A DNA stretch of 64,000 nucleotides from MAG-121220-bin8 sp965655865. Its GTDB lineage: Bacteria; Bacteroidota; Bacteroidia; Flavobacteriales; Flavobacteriaceae. The notes beneath the pieces were generated by a model. The model was not told the origin of the DNA. It saw only the letters and a program-made list of their open reading frames with translations, and ran no database searches. The stretch is from positions 124,001 through 188,000 of the forward strand of contig CBFHJJ010000001.1 in assembly GCA_965655865.1 (NCBI GenBank), read 5' to 3'. Below are positions 24,087-34,800 of this stretch, piece after piece. Every line of letters begins with the position of its first letter. Position 1 is the stretch's first letter. Both the position numbers and the translations under genes were made by a program.

Positions 24087-24377
24087 TTGGATCCTGAAAT
24101 TATAATTTACATTAATAAGTTGAGAGGTTACTTTAAGAAAAATAAAGAAGCAAATGACTATTTCTTAAAAAATACAGATGAGGATAAATTCTTTGACATG
24201 GTTACGGACATGGCACAAAAAAACTTTTCAACAAAAGGTGACCCAACTTTGGATTTACCACAGTTTGAGGCAATAAAACAAACAATAAAGGTTATCGAAA
24301 TATCGGAAAGACCCGATTCTTTTTATGAACCTAAAATATTTATCGATGACCGAGGTTTGGTTAAAATAATAAAATAA
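24087..24377 (+). CDS. Small unknown phage protein
   Basis: 96 residues from a TTG start at 24087. Charged alpha-helical N-terminus (IYINKLRGYFKKNKEANDYF) and a mixed C-terminus (FYEPKIFIDDRGLVKIIK). I recall comparable small proteins in T4-like marine phages but know no function. It precedes the two redox genes and is probably in the same transcript as the methylase. Confidence 0.58.
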   Translation: MDPEIIIYINKLRGYFKKNKEANDYFLKNTDEDKFFDMVTDMAQKNFSTKGDPTLDLPQFEAIKQTIKVIEISERPDSFYEPKIFIDDRGLVKIIK

Positions 24378-24392
24378 GGAAAATAGAATTTA

Positions 24393-24701
24393 ATGAAAGA
24401 TTTAAAAGCAGAAGAAGTAAAGTCCCTTTTGAGTAAAGGTGAGAAAGTATTGGTTGATTTTTGGGCACCGTGGTGTGGACCTTGTAAAACATTAATACCA
24501 CGATTAGAATCAATATCCGACAGTTATCCCGACGTTCATTTTGTTAAGGTTAATGTTGAGGAAAATAGAGACTTTGCAATGGAATTAGGTATAAGAAACG
24601 TACCTACGGTTGTTATATACAATGGTGACACTATTGTAGGTAAAGAAGTTGGTGCAAGACCAGACAATAATTACACTACGATTATAGACAGTATCATTTA
24701 G
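24393..24701 (+). CDS. Thioredoxin
   Basis: 102 residues with the classical active site FWAPWCGPCKTL (Cys28, Cys31) and the cis-Pro loop IRNVPTVVIY. Full thioredoxin length. Thioredoxins reduce protein disulfides and supply ribonucleotide reductase; phage versions support nucleotide metabolism or act as polymerase processivity partners in T7. Its stop overlaps the GTG start of the glutaredoxin-like gene. Confidence 0.9.
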   Translation: MKDLKAEEVKSLLSKGEKVLVDFWAPWCGPCKTLIPRLESISDSYPDVHFVKVNVEENRDFAMELGIRNVPTVVIYNGDTIVGKEVGARPDNNYTTIIDSII

Positions 24702-24964
24702 TGGTTTGTGTATTCACATTAAAAGGTTGTTCTCACTGTGAAAGTTTAAAAAAAAGATTATTTGATAATAAAATACAATATGAGGAATATGATGTCGATG
24801 AACATTTTTTTTTATGGGGTCAAATAACAGAACAGACAAAAATGGACACTTTACCAACGGTATTCTTTAAAAATAAAGGAAAAAGAAAAGGAATACTATT
24901 AATGCCGGGTTTAAATGTGGACGATGAGGATCATTTTATTAAAGAAATTTTACGTAATATCTGA
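24701..24964 (+). CDS. Glutaredoxin-like protein
   Basis: 87 residues from a GTG that overlaps the thioredoxin stop (TAGTG). Active site TLKGCSHCESLKKRL (Cys10, Cys13) and cis-Pro motif DTLPTVFFK. The CSHC pair sits between glutaredoxin CPYC and NrdH types. Likely works with the adjacent thioredoxin to keep a phage or host ribonucleotide reductase reduced. Followed at once by a terminator. Confidence 0.82.
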   Translation: MVCVFTLKGCSHCESLKKRLFDNKIQYEEYDVDEHFFLWGQITEQTKMDTLPTVFFKNKGKRKGILLMPGLNVDDEDHFIKEILRNI

Positions 24965-24966
24965 TT

Positions 24967-25001
24967 AAAAAGGGGGATTTTAAAAAAAGTCTCCCTTTTT
25001 T
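24967..25001 (+). terminator. Rho-independent terminator
   Basis: Stem AAAAAGGGGGA / TCTCCCTTTTT (11 pairs, one G-T) with an A-rich loop, ending in six T. It divides the middle region from the fibre module. The A-rich left arm may allow some function on the other strand. Confidence 0.85.
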
Positions 25002-25024
25002 CTATTCAAGAAGATAAACAAAAG

Positions 25025-25032
25025 TATTTATG
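25025..25032 (+). promoter_or_regulatory. Candidate late promoter element TATTTATG
   Basis: One-base variant of TATTTATA, 17 bases before the first fibre gene and just after the terminator. Confidence 0.35.
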
Positions 25033-25049
25033 TAAAAGGACTTTTAGAG

Positions 25050-28000
25050 ATGGCTTTACAACAAATATACTGGGAACAAATTGCAACTGAAAATGTTGTG
25101 TCGGGATCTAATATCACATTAGGTAACCCGTCATCTTCTTTGGGATCCGTTTACGCGGACAATTTAGTGATAGGTGGGACTAATATTTCTCAATCGTTAG
25201 ATGTAAAATTTAGTCTCGAGGGACTTAATTTATTTACAGGGTCAGTTTCCAACTCATTGGAGTTTACAGGTTCAAACTTAACCGTTAAAGGAGGTCTTAA
25301 TGTTTTAGGTACTTTTACATCAATTAAGTCGGAAACGGTTACTTTAAATGACAATATCATTGAATTAAATGGTACTGACGAGGTATTTGGTGGTTTATTA
25401 GTAAAAGACCCTACAAACCCTAATTTAGTATCGGGTTCGTTATTATGGGATACGATAAATGATAGATGGGTGGGTGGACCTTTAGGTTCAGAAGAAAACT
25501 TAGTACTCGAAAGTGAATTAACTACTTTTTCATCTTCAGTTTCATCTTCAATAAATGAGTTATCACAATCAGTATCCTCATCGTTTGACCAAGTCAATAC
25601 GGATTTAACTGATTTATCATCTTCAGTTTCATCTTCGATTAATGATTTATCACAATCGGTATCGACATCATTTGATGATACCAATACAACAATAACTAAT
25701 TTATCATCCTCATTATCATCATCAATAAACGAATTGTCTTCATCTGTTGACTCTACGTTTACCCTACATGATGGTAGGTTGGTTGAGTTAGAGTTATTTA
25801 GTTCTTCATTAGATGCTACATTCGCGACAGACCAACAAATAACAGACTTATCGTCTTCATTATCGGGATCAATAAGTGAATTGTCATCTTCATTATCGTC
25901 ATCAATAAATTACCAGATCCAAACTTTTGATCAGGTTTATAATGACCTAACTGATTTATCATCGTCACTATCGTCTTCGATAAACGAATTATCACAATCA
26001 GTTGATTCTACATTTACTCTACATGACGGTAGGTTAGTTGAATTAGAATCGACAGGATCCGATCACGAAACAAGGATCGATGGGTTAGAACTTTTTAGTA
26101 CATCTTTAGATGATACTTATGCTACGGATCAAGAATTAGAAGATGTTTCCTCATCTTTAAGTGTCGCAATTAGTCAGGCACAAACAGATATTGAGTCAAG
26201 TAATATATTTCAACAAACTGGTTCATATTATGGAACTGCGGAGAACTTACAAATATCAGGAAGTGGTTTAGATTCACCTGATGGTTCTATAACAGCAAAA
26301 TATGGTGTAATTGTATCAAAATCACTACACGCAGAAAATATTAACGTAGGACTACCCACTTCAAACGATTGGGGAACCATGAACGGTTCGTATTTTAATA
26401 ATTTCAATGAAAATACGGACGTTTCAGAGATTATTAGGTTTATGGCGGGGTTATTATCCTCTTCAGCACCTGATGCGTCTCCAAATACCAAATATTATAA
26501 TGGATACAATAAAAATACGTTTAATACATCTACAGATTCGGGTATTGGTGGGTACATCCCATTGGGAACTACCAATACGACTTTAATAGAGTTAATTGAT
26601 TCGGGGTTTGCATCTATCGGTGGAACAATCTTAGGGTCATTTGGTACTTTTTACACAAATAGTAACTATAGACACTCATTTACAAGTAGATACGGTGGTT
26701 CAACGAGTGTTCGATCGTCAAACGATGGTAATTTATTCGGTTTAGGTAGATTAAGTAGTGGTACACCCACAACTTTTAAAGTTTCAGGTTCTTTTACATT
26801 TAAAAAGTTTGACCATAACAGGGTTTTATTAGAAGAATCGAGTTCTAATCATTTAATAACACAATCAGGTGCGGGAACTACCAATGGGGTAACTCTTGGT
26901 AGAATTGAGTCTGCAAATCCTGAATTAATTCCTGCTGGTTACCAAGATGGTAAATATTCGAACGTATTTAACCCAACAATACTAAATGCGGGTAATAATA
27001 TAGACGATATTGGGTATTATCACATATCAAGTTCAATATCCATTGCAAGTGGGTCAAGTGACTTTAGTTCACCTATAGAAAATAATACCGAGATACTATA
27101 TGGACCAATACCGACAATTGAAAGTGGTATTGGGTCAACTAATTTAGGTGTTTCGGCAAATATTGACTCTATGGAACAATTAACCGCAACATCAAGATCC
27201 TTAAGTGGGGCACCATACTTACAAACGGCAACGTTTAACGCAAGTGGGTCTATTGGGGGTACATTTAATAAGTTGTACCAAAACGGTACACACGGTTCAA
27301 TGTCAGGTAATAGTGGTCAAAGAAGTGCAAGTGTTTCTAACGGTAGAATATCGACAAACGGTGTTTTTTACGATGAAACATTTACAGATGTTAGAACCAA
27401 TGGTACAATTCCACACATTAGTGATAAAATAAAACTTAATTCAGGTTTGAGTTGGAGTGCTGGTAATTCGTATGGTACTTCAGCTAACCAATCAGTTTCA
27501 ATAAGTGGAACTGGATTCGGTAGAAGTAGGTCTGATTCTGAAAGTAGGTCCGTACACATATCGGGAACGTTTGGACAACCAGCATCAAGTGGTAGTTTAC
27601 ATTATTATGGTAGATCACAAACATATGATGGGTCGTCCAACACATCTGAGAATTTCAGTGGTGAGGGAAGAAGAATAAAATTAACCGACACTCTACTTTC
27701 TTTTGGTGAAGATTCGTGGGATAATTCATACGGTGAATACAATATTTTGGGTCCTAAAGATTTACAAGTAAGACCTAACCGTTTAGTTAAACCAGGTGGT
27801 AACAATGGATATTGGTTACCTAACCCAAGTAGTGATAGTAATTTCAAATACTATGTTAGAAAATTCTCGACTTCAGGGACTAAGACAAGTATGTCAATTA
27901 ATTGTAGTGGTAACTCACTAACCTCTTGGGATAATATAGAAAATAATAATAAAGTTTCAGTTCTTATCATGTTTGAATCATCATCAACAAACGTTTACTC

Positions 28001-28265
28001 AAATTCACGATTCTACGATCCCACAAAGACGTTATCGAATTTTATTTATGGTATAAACGCAAATGGTGATGGTACGAATCCTTTTGGTAGTAGTATTGAT
28101 CTTTATGGTAATACGGGTGGTTCAGGTTCGGGAGGATCATGGACACTACCAATAAGAAACTCGGATGGTATGTTCTTAAATGCGACGTACAACGAAATAT
28201 TGGTATTAGTAAGATATCAAGGAGACCCAACACCATTAACAAGTATAAGTGTAAGTTTTAATTAA
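25050..28265 (+). CDS. Tail fibre protein with coiled-coil stalk
   Basis: 1071 residues. N-terminal module with LEFTGSNLTVKGGLNVLG, NDNIIELNGTD, VSGSLLWDTINDRW (about 70-148), shared with four other fibres in this window. Residues about 150-375 are a Ser-rich coiled-coil stalk with repeats of SSSVSSSINELSQSVSSSFD type. The C-terminal 700 residues are Gly/Ser/Asn-rich beta material (NSGQRSASVSNGRISTNGVF; NLFGLGRLSSGTPTTFKVSG). No chaperone domain at the end. Likely trimeric; with the following genes it forms the fibre module. The order along the fibre is unknown. Confidence 0.85.
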   Translation: MALQQIYWEQIATENVVSGSNITLGNPSSSLGSVYADNLVIGGTNISQSLDVKFSLEGLNLFTGSVSNSLEFTGSNLTVKGGLNVLGTFTSIKSETVTLNDNIIELNGTDEVFGGLLVKDPTNPNLVSGSLLWDTINDRWVGGPLGSEENLVLESELTTFSSSVSSSINELSQSVSSSFDQVNTDLTDLSSSVSSSINDLSQSVSTSFDDTNTTITNLSSSLSSSINELSSSVDSTFTLHDGRLVELELFSSSLDATFATDQQITDLSSSLSGSISELSSSLSSSINYQIQTFDQVYNDLTDLSSSLSSSINELSQSVDSTFTLHDGRLVELESTGSDHETRIDGLELFSTSLDDTYATDQELEDVSSSLSVAISQAQTDIESSNIFQQTGSYYGTAENLQISGSGLDSPDGSITAKYGVIVSKSLHAENINVGLPTSNDWGTMNGSYFNNFNENTDVSEIIRFMAGLLSSSAPDASPNTKYYNGYNKNTFNTSTDSGIGGYIPLGTTNTTLIELIDSGFASIGGTILGSFGTFYTNSNYRHSFTSRYGGSTSVRSSNDGNLFGLGRLSSGTPTTFKVSGSFTFKKFDHNRVLLEESSSNHLITQSGAGTTNGVTLGRIESANPELIPAGYQDGKYSNVFNPTILNAGNNIDDIGYYHISSSISIASGSSDFSSPIENNTEILYGPIPTIESGIGSTNLGVSANIDSMEQLTATSRSLSGAPYLQTATFNASGSIGGTFNKLYQNGTHGSMSGNSGQRSASVSNGRISTNGVFYDETFTDVRTNGTIPHISDKIKLNSGLSWSAGNSYGTSANQSVSISGTGFGRSRSDSESRSVHISGTFGQPASSGSLHYYGRSQTYDGSSNTSENFSGEGRRIKLTDTLLSFGEDSWDNSYGEYNILGPKDLQVRPNRLVKPGGNNGYWLPNPSSDSNFKYYVRKFSTSGTKTSMSINCSGNSLTSWDNIENNNKVSVLIMFESSSTNVYSNSRFYDPTKTLSNFIYGINANGDGTNPFGSSIDLYGNTGGSGSGGSWTLPIRNSDGMFLNATYNEILVLVRYQGDPTPLTSISVSFN

Positions 28266-28270
28266 GAAAA

Positions 28271-29479
28271 ATGGCATACGATAGTAATTTAAAATCCTCC
28301 AGGTTCCTACAAGGTAGGAGATACACTCACAACAACTTAAGTGATTCTCAAGAATCATTTACGTCTGTACTTGATTTAAATAGTAATGAAATTTATGTTG
28401 ATCAGGGTCTTATCCCATCCAACAACTTACCATTTAATAGTTCGGAGGATAATTTAAATATATATGTTGATCCAACAACAGGGTTCAATGTAATGAAATA
28501 TTGGTTTAGACATAAATTAACTAAATCAGATTTAAATAATGAGGTGTGGTTCTTTTTGAATCCAATAGGTGTTAATAATGGTATTGGAGCTCAGTTAATT
28601 GATTCAAACCAAGAAGTTAATTTTATATCACCAAAGTACTCAGATTCCTCATTATCTAACTCAACAGTTGAAGATGGTACTGCGGGTTATGGTGTTAAAT
28701 TATACGTTTCGACAAATTCATCATCCCCATCACCAAGTGATTTAGTTCAACCATCAACATATGCGTTTGACTTTAAGAATGGTGTTGTACAATTTAAAAG
28801 TGGTGTACCATCATCGAATAGATATGTTTATATAAGTGCTTACCAATATGTTGGTAGAACATTAAGTGAACAACTTGATAGTAACAACCCTGATAGTATT
28901 CAGGACATTTTCAAACCTACAGGTTCATTCTACTCAACCACAAATGATTTACAGATTACAGGATCTTTAAGTCTTGGTGGTGATTTTACGGTTCATGGTA
29001 GTTTTACATCATCATTATCTGAGACAGTAGTTGTTAATGATAACATTATAGAATTAAACGGTAATGAGTCTAATTTTGGGGGTATTAGTATAAAAGATAC
29101 CTCAGCACCAAACTTAGTTTCGGGGTCTCTATTATGGGACACAGTGAACGATCAGTGGATTGCGGGACCACAGGGTTCGGAATTACCAATTGCGAGGAGC
29201 GAAGACCTTATATGGGGTAACACAGGGTCACATTGGTCAGCAACATCAGACTTAGAAGTAACAGGTTCTGTTATAATCAAAGGTGACCTTAAAGTTGAGG
29301 GACAAACAATATTACAGTCTCAAAACATAGAGGATGATACCTTAATTGTATCAGGTGCTATGAGTATATTAAAAAACCAAATTAACGATCAAATAAGATC
29401 AGCATCACTTAATATCGAAAATTTAGGAAATATTGGTGACAGATCAAATAATAGTGTTGTGGATTTAGGTGGTTTCTAA
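28271..29479 (+). CDS. Tail fibre protein, shorter
   Basis: 402 residues, five bases after the previous stop. The N-terminal 210 residues (MAYDSNLKSSRFLQGRRYTH; LNIYVDPTTGFNVMKYWFRH) are unlike the other fibres and could be the attachment end. Residues about 225-305 carry the shared DNIIELNG/SGSLLWD module. A helical segment closes the protein. Possibly a hinge or connector between fibre segments (inference). Confidence 0.8.
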   Translation: MAYDSNLKSSRFLQGRRYTHNNLSDSQESFTSVLDLNSNEIYVDQGLIPSNNLPFNSSEDNLNIYVDPTTGFNVMKYWFRHKLTKSDLNNEVWFFLNPIGVNNGIGAQLIDSNQEVNFISPKYSDSSLSNSTVEDGTAGYGVKLYVSTNSSSPSPSDLVQPSTYAFDFKNGVVQFKSGVPSSNRYVYISAYQYVGRTLSEQLDSNNPDSIQDIFKPTGSFYSTTNDLQITGSLSLGGDFTVHGSFTSSLSETVVVNDNIIELNGNESNFGGISIKDTSAPNLVSGSLLWDTVNDQWIAGPQGSELPIARSEDLIWGNTGSHWSATSDLEVTGSVIIKGDLKVEGQTILQSQNIEDDTLIVSGAMSILKNQINDQIRSASLNIENLGNIGDRSNNSVVDLGGF

Positions 29480-29488
29480 TATTCGTGA

Positions 29489-29496
29489 TATTTATA
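29489..29496 (+). promoter_or_regulatory. Candidate late promoter element TATTTATA
   Basis: 31 bases before the fibre gene at 29528, the same distance as at 2502. Confidence 0.4.
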
Positions 29497-29527
29497 ATAA
29501 AATTAAAACTTTAAATAAAAAAAACAG

Positions 29528-31669
29528 ATGGCTCAAATTATTAAACACAGAAGAGGATCGATTGGCAGTGTAAAAACAACGACAACACGTAATGGAGAAA
29601 TTCTTGTTGCTTCGGGTTCTATATCGGACTTGTCAGGACCTTTCGTATTCATTGGTTCACCAAACTCAACAGACGAAGGAGTTGCTGGTGCATTTAAACC
29701 CACGTCAAAAATATATGGAGGTTCAACAGCACCAAGTATACCGGTAGCCACTTATGGTTCTATCATGGATGGTACACCATTTTATGCGACTGGTAATGAG
29801 TCATTATATATACTTAATAATGATGGTATCGGAAACGAGAGACTTGATTTAACAGGTAACATAGAAGGTAATTCTATCTCTAATGTAACAATAACCTCAC
29901 TTACAGGAACAAATGCAAACATAACCAACATAACAGGTGGTACGGTAACTGTAACAGGAAACCAAACAATTGGTGGTACTTTAAGTGTTACAGGGGTAAC
30001 AAACCTTGGTAGTACTTTAGGTGTTAGTTCAACAGCAACAGTTGGTAAATTAGTTTCAGAAGGAGAAATTACAGGTTCAAATCTTAGACTTACAGGAAAT
30101 GCGGATATTGAAGGAAATATAAACTTAGGTGGAAATATTACTGTTGGTGATTCATCATCAGACTTTGTTTCGTTCGGTGCGGATATTGCGTCTTCATTCA
30201 TACCCGACGTAAACGATACATATGACTTAGGTTCTACAACTCAAGCATGGAGAGAATTATACGTAAGTGGAACGGCACACATTCAAGATTTAGAACTTGA
30301 AGGTGGGTTAGCGGTAAACAGTTTGGCACTACCAGGTGACTTAACGGTATCAGGAACTACAGACTTAAAAGGTAATGTTACTTTAGGTGATGCAAGTTCA
30401 GACACAATTACTGTAAATTCAGGAGATATTGAATTATCAAATGTTCCTGACGGAGATACTGCAATCTTTATTGGTTTAGATGGAAATAACAAATTAGTAC
30501 AAGACACATTAGACGCAAGGGTACAAGGAGAGACATTACTTGATAATAATGGCACACCATTAACCGCTAATAGAATACCTTTCGCAGTTGACGGAGATTC
30601 ATTACAAGACGATGGTGATTTAACATACAACTCAACAACTAATGTTATTAGTGTGGGTAGTTCAACAATTGGTAACGACATATCTGCGGCAAGTTCATTA
30701 ACTTCAGTAGGAACAACCGAACTTAAAGGAGGTGTTGGTATTAATTCAACATTAGAAGTTACGGGTTCTGCAAAATTCAAATCTACAATAGATGTTGAAA
30801 ACGAAGCAACAATGGCATCGGCAACAGTTAAAGACTTGACTTCAGGTAGAGTAGTGTTAGCTGGTACAGGTGGTGCGATTGAAGATAGTACAAAATTAAC
30901 ATTTGATGGATCAACACTTGATGTTGGTGGTGATGTTGAAGCAACAGGAGATTTAGGTGGTGCTACGGCAACCATCACAGGTAATTCCACTATAGGTGGA
31001 ACACTTGGTGTAACAGGTAATACTGAGATAGACGGAACATTAACAGTTAATGACAATGTAACAATATCAGGTAACTTAGAAATATTAGGTACAGCTACTG
31101 AAGTAAACATACAATCAACAACAGTTGAGATTGATGATAACATAATTAAATTAAACGCATATTCTCCGTTTGAGAGATATGCAGGTTTTGAAGTTATGGA
31201 TTCAGGATCTTCAGGTGTATCTGCATCTTTAGTATGGGATTCACAAGACGATCATTGGATGTTTGTTTCTTCATCAGGACAATCAAGTAAAGTACTTGGA
31301 ACAACGGCAGGAGCTTACGGATCCGAAAGTAGTTTACGAATTGGATCAATTCCTGTAGCAACAGGTAAAAACACTATGGGTGATTCTTTACTTACTGATG
31401 ATGGTAGTGTATTATCATATAACACAAACAAATTTACAGTTGATAAAGACACTGGTTCTACTTTAATTGCGGGTAACGTAACACTTAGTGGTGGTGGTGG
31501 ACTTGATGCGGGAAATACTACTTCAAAAATTGTATTTAGAAATTCAAGTAGTGAAATAGGTTATATAACGAGTACAGGAACAACTGATGTTTTAGATGGT
31601 ATTTTAGGTTACAAATCAAGTGATGGATCTTTAGCGTTTTCTACCGTTATTGATGGAGGAACTTACTAA
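29528..31669 (+). CDS. Tail fibre protein with repeated beta elements
   Basis: 713 residues. N-terminal IIKHRRGSIGSVKTTTTRNG, then GEILVASGSI, is the variant of the T4-like marine phage fibre start (usual IKLKRSATAGxVP, LGEIAINT). The body is made of short repeats of GNxTIGGTLSVTGxTNLGST type, as in beta-helical fibre shafts. The shared module DDNIIKLNA / SASLVWDSQDDHW sits near residues 511-585. No chaperone domain. A terminator follows, so this ends a transcript. Confidence 0.83.
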   Translation: MAQIIKHRRGSIGSVKTTTTRNGEILVASGSISDLSGPFVFIGSPNSTDEGVAGAFKPTSKIYGGSTAPSIPVATYGSIMDGTPFYATGNESLYILNNDGIGNERLDLTGNIEGNSISNVTITSLTGTNANITNITGGTVTVTGNQTIGGTLSVTGVTNLGSTLGVSSTATVGKLVSEGEITGSNLRLTGNADIEGNINLGGNITVGDSSSDFVSFGADIASSFIPDVNDTYDLGSTTQAWRELYVSGTAHIQDLELEGGLAVNSLALPGDLTVSGTTDLKGNVTLGDASSDTITVNSGDIELSNVPDGDTAIFIGLDGNNKLVQDTLDARVQGETLLDNNGTPLTANRIPFAVDGDSLQDDGDLTYNSTTNVISVGSSTIGNDISAASSLTSVGTTELKGGVGINSTLEVTGSAKFKSTIDVENEATMASATVKDLTSGRVVLAGTGGAIEDSTKLTFDGSTLDVGGDVEATGDLGGATATITGNSTIGGTLGVTGNTEIDGTLTVNDNVTISGNLEILGTATEVNIQSTTVEIDDNIIKLNAYSPFERYAGFEVMDSGSSGVSASLVWDSQDDHWMFVSSSGQSSKVLGTTAGAYGSESSLRIGSIPVATGKNTMGDSLLTDDGSVLSYNTNKFTVDKDTGSTLIAGNVTLSGGGGLDAGNTTSKIVFRNSSSEIGYITSTGTTDVLDGILGYKSSDGSLAFSTVIDGGTY

Positions 31670-31695
31670 GAATTAAACACACATAAATAATTAAC

Positions 31696-31727
31696 AAAAT
31701 CCCTTGAGAAATCTTGGGATTTTTTTT
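31696..31727 (+). terminator. Rho-independent terminator
   Basis: Stem AAAATCCC / GGGATTTT, 12-base loop, T-run to 31727. Separates the 713-residue fibre gene from the giant fibre gene. Confidence 0.85.
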
Positions 31728-31746
31728 ATATATCATAGTAACGTAG

Positions 31747-31754
31747 TATTTATT
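31747..31754 (+). promoter_or_regulatory. Candidate late promoter element TATTTATT
   Basis: One-base variant of TATTTATA, 69 bases before the giant fibre gene and upstream of two palindromes. Confidence 0.35.
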
Positions 31755-31762
31755 AATATAAT

Positions 31763-31800
31763 ACCTATATAGGTAAAATAAACCAGTGGTATATACCACT
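31763..31800 (+). promoter_or_regulatory. Two adjacent perfect palindromes, operator-like
   Basis: ACCTATATAGGT (31763-31774, 12 bases) and AGTGGTATATACCACT (31785-31800, 16 bases) are both perfect and lie between the candidate promoter and the giant fibre gene. They could be protein-binding sites or short mRNA hairpins in its leader. They have no T-run, so are not terminators. Confidence 0.5.
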
Positions 31801-31823
31801 TAAACACATAGAGATCCATATAT

Positions 31824-34800
31824 ATGGGACAGACAGTTAAACTGCGCAGAAGCGCGGTATCCGGTAGGGTACCAATTAACTCACAACTACAACTTGGTGA
31901 GTTATCAGTAAATACGGCAGATGGGAAACTATTCTTTGCCAAATCAGGTTCATTAGGACCTTCGATTGAAGAAATAATCACGACAAACACCCAAAATACG
32001 GGTTCAATTGACTTAGTTGGTGCATTAACCGCATCAGTTGTTAGTTCATCATTTATTGGTGATGGTCGTGGACTTTATAACATCCCCGCATCGGGAGTTA
32101 CAGGTCTTAGTTTAGATAAAATAACTTCGGGTCCTGCAACCGCATCAATATCGGAAACACGATTCGATGTGAATGTCGACACGGTTATTGACGGATCTTT
32201 AACGGTAACAGAAATAACGGGTAGTGGGTTAGGTTTAACAAATGTCCCTGTTAATATTTCAGGATCGAGTCACCTATCAACAAACTACGACTCATCATTT
32301 ACCAAACTTCATTTTGATCATTCCACAGGTATTAAAATTGTGGGTGATACCTCAACAGGTATAGCAAAAATTTATTTAGATGGTGTAGCATCTGAAAACG
32401 AAAGTGGTGTGGGTAATACCAAACTACTAACTGTCACAACCGCGAGTAGTACGTGGACTTTTAATCATGGTTTAGGTGAAAAATACCCATCGATTGTGGT
32501 ATTCGATGGTAACGATAATGTTATTATTCCACAAAATATTGAAGCAGTAAGTGAATCACAATTAGTTGTGTCTTTTGCTTCACCACAAATAGGTTATGTC
32601 ACCGCAACTGTTGGTGGAGGTTTACCGTCATATGAAACTGGTGATTATAAAACATTGGTTACTGAAAATGGGGTACCTACATGGAAAGAAGGTATATTGA
32701 GTGGTTCAATATCGTTCGATAGTTACTCTTCATCAATTGACGACGAATTAGGTGTACGTGATTTAAGATTAAACAGTATCGAATCATTAACGGGAAGTTA
32801 CTTAATAGAAAGTGACTTAGATGGTTTAGATGATAGAATAGATAGTTTAGAAGTCGAGAGTGGTAGTATAAGAACTGATTTAAATACATACACATCATCA
32901 ACCGACAATAGGTTAGATTCTTTAGAAGTAACAAGTGGATCACAAAAACAAAAATTAGGGGAACATAGAGACAGATTAGTTTCTTTAGAAGTAACAAGTG
33001 GATCACATGACAATAGGTTAGTTTCTTTAGAAGTAACAAGTGGATCACATGACGGTAGGTTAGATAGTATTGAGTCTAAAACAGGGAGTTTTCTTGTATC
33101 CAACGACCTTTCAACAATAGAAGGGAAGATTGGGTCTTTAGAAACAACTTCTGGTTCTCATGATGGTAGATTAGATTCGTTAGAGACTGAAAGTGGGTCT
33201 ATAAGGTCAGAGGTACAACTAATGCGTCATTCACAAAACGTATATACATCTTCTAACAATATAAGAGTAGATAATTTAGAGTCTTTTGAAACCACTGTGG
33301 GTGGTGGATTAGAATTTACAGGTTCTAACGTAACAATTAAGGGAGATTTATTAGTCAAAGGAACAGAAACGAGAGTGGATTCCACAACGGTTGAGGTTTC
33401 CGATAATATAATTTCATTAAATGGAAGTGGTGCCGCTAATGGTGGTATTGAAGTGAGAGATGTTACGTCACCAGGTATTTTGTCAGGTTCTTTAATATGG
33501 GACGGTACAGACAATAAATGGAAAGCGGGTGTTAAAGGAAGTGAAGATAGTATTGTTTTAGTTGGTGATTTAAATTCATTCACATCGTCAAATGATGACA
33601 GGTTAGATAGAATTGAAACATCAACATCTTCATTAAATTCATTCACGAGTAGTATTAATACAACAATTAAGGATAAATTAAATAATGATGGTGTGATAAG
33701 TGGTTCTGTACAGATAGACCATGATGCGACCACAAATTACGTAGGTAATGAACACATTGATCACTCAACAATCACAATTGGTAGTGGTAAAGGTCTAACC
33801 GGTGGAGGTACTATTGATACAAGTAGAAGTTTAACACTTGATACTGGATCGGCACACTTCTTAGATGGAGTAAAATCAAAATTAAACACTGAAACGGTTG
33901 TTAGTGGTTCAGAACAAATAGATATAACAGGAACTACAAATTATAATTTAGTTGATGGTAGATTAGATAGTTTAGAATCTAACAGTGGTAGTTACTTAAC
34001 TGAGTTCACAGAAACAGATCCAATATTTACAGCATCACCTTCAGCTGGAATTACAGATACAAATATTGACAATTGGGATTCTGCATACACTTATTCAACA
34101 GTAGGTCATTTACCACTAAGTGGGGGTACAATTACAGGAGATGTTAGATTCTTAGATGATGATCAACTTAAGTTGGGAAGTGGAAATGATTTGAGACTTT
34201 GGCACAACGGAACTAACTCATATCTTTTCAATTATGGGGGTAGTATGTTTATCGGTACTCGTACCAATGATACCACATTTTTAGGAAATGACGGAAATAA
34301 TGGTGATGTCACTTATTTTAAAATAGATGGGAGTAACCAAGGATTATATTACTACAAATCACAATTTTTTGCAGACGGAGTTAAATCACACTACGGAGCG
34401 AGTAATGATTTAGAAATATACCATGATGGTAGTAATTCTTATATTACAGAAAAAGGGACTGGTAATTTAAACATAAAGGGTGGTCAAGGATTGGCGTTAC
34501 TCTCAAGTTCAGATGAGTTTTATTTTTATGGAGATACAAATGGACAAGTTAATCTGTACCATAACGGTTTAAAGAAATTTGAAACTACAAGTGGTGGTAT
34601 AGAGGTAAGTGGAACAATAGTTGCGACTGGTTATAATGATAGTAATTGGAATACGGCATACGGATGGGGAGACCACTCACAGGTTGGATACATCACAGGG
34701 TTTACAAACACAAATGAATTCACAACAGGTGCCACATTTAATAGTGGTGATGGTGTAATAACCTTCACAAGAAATAACGGAGGTGATACATTTACAGTAG

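Noticed and set aside
30283..31143. Minus-strand open frame of 286 codons opposite a fibre gene
   Set aside because: Antisense of repetitive Thr/Gly/Val fibre codons; no own promoter, and similar long shadows occur opposite all fibre genes (also 33227-33733 and 63069-63596).
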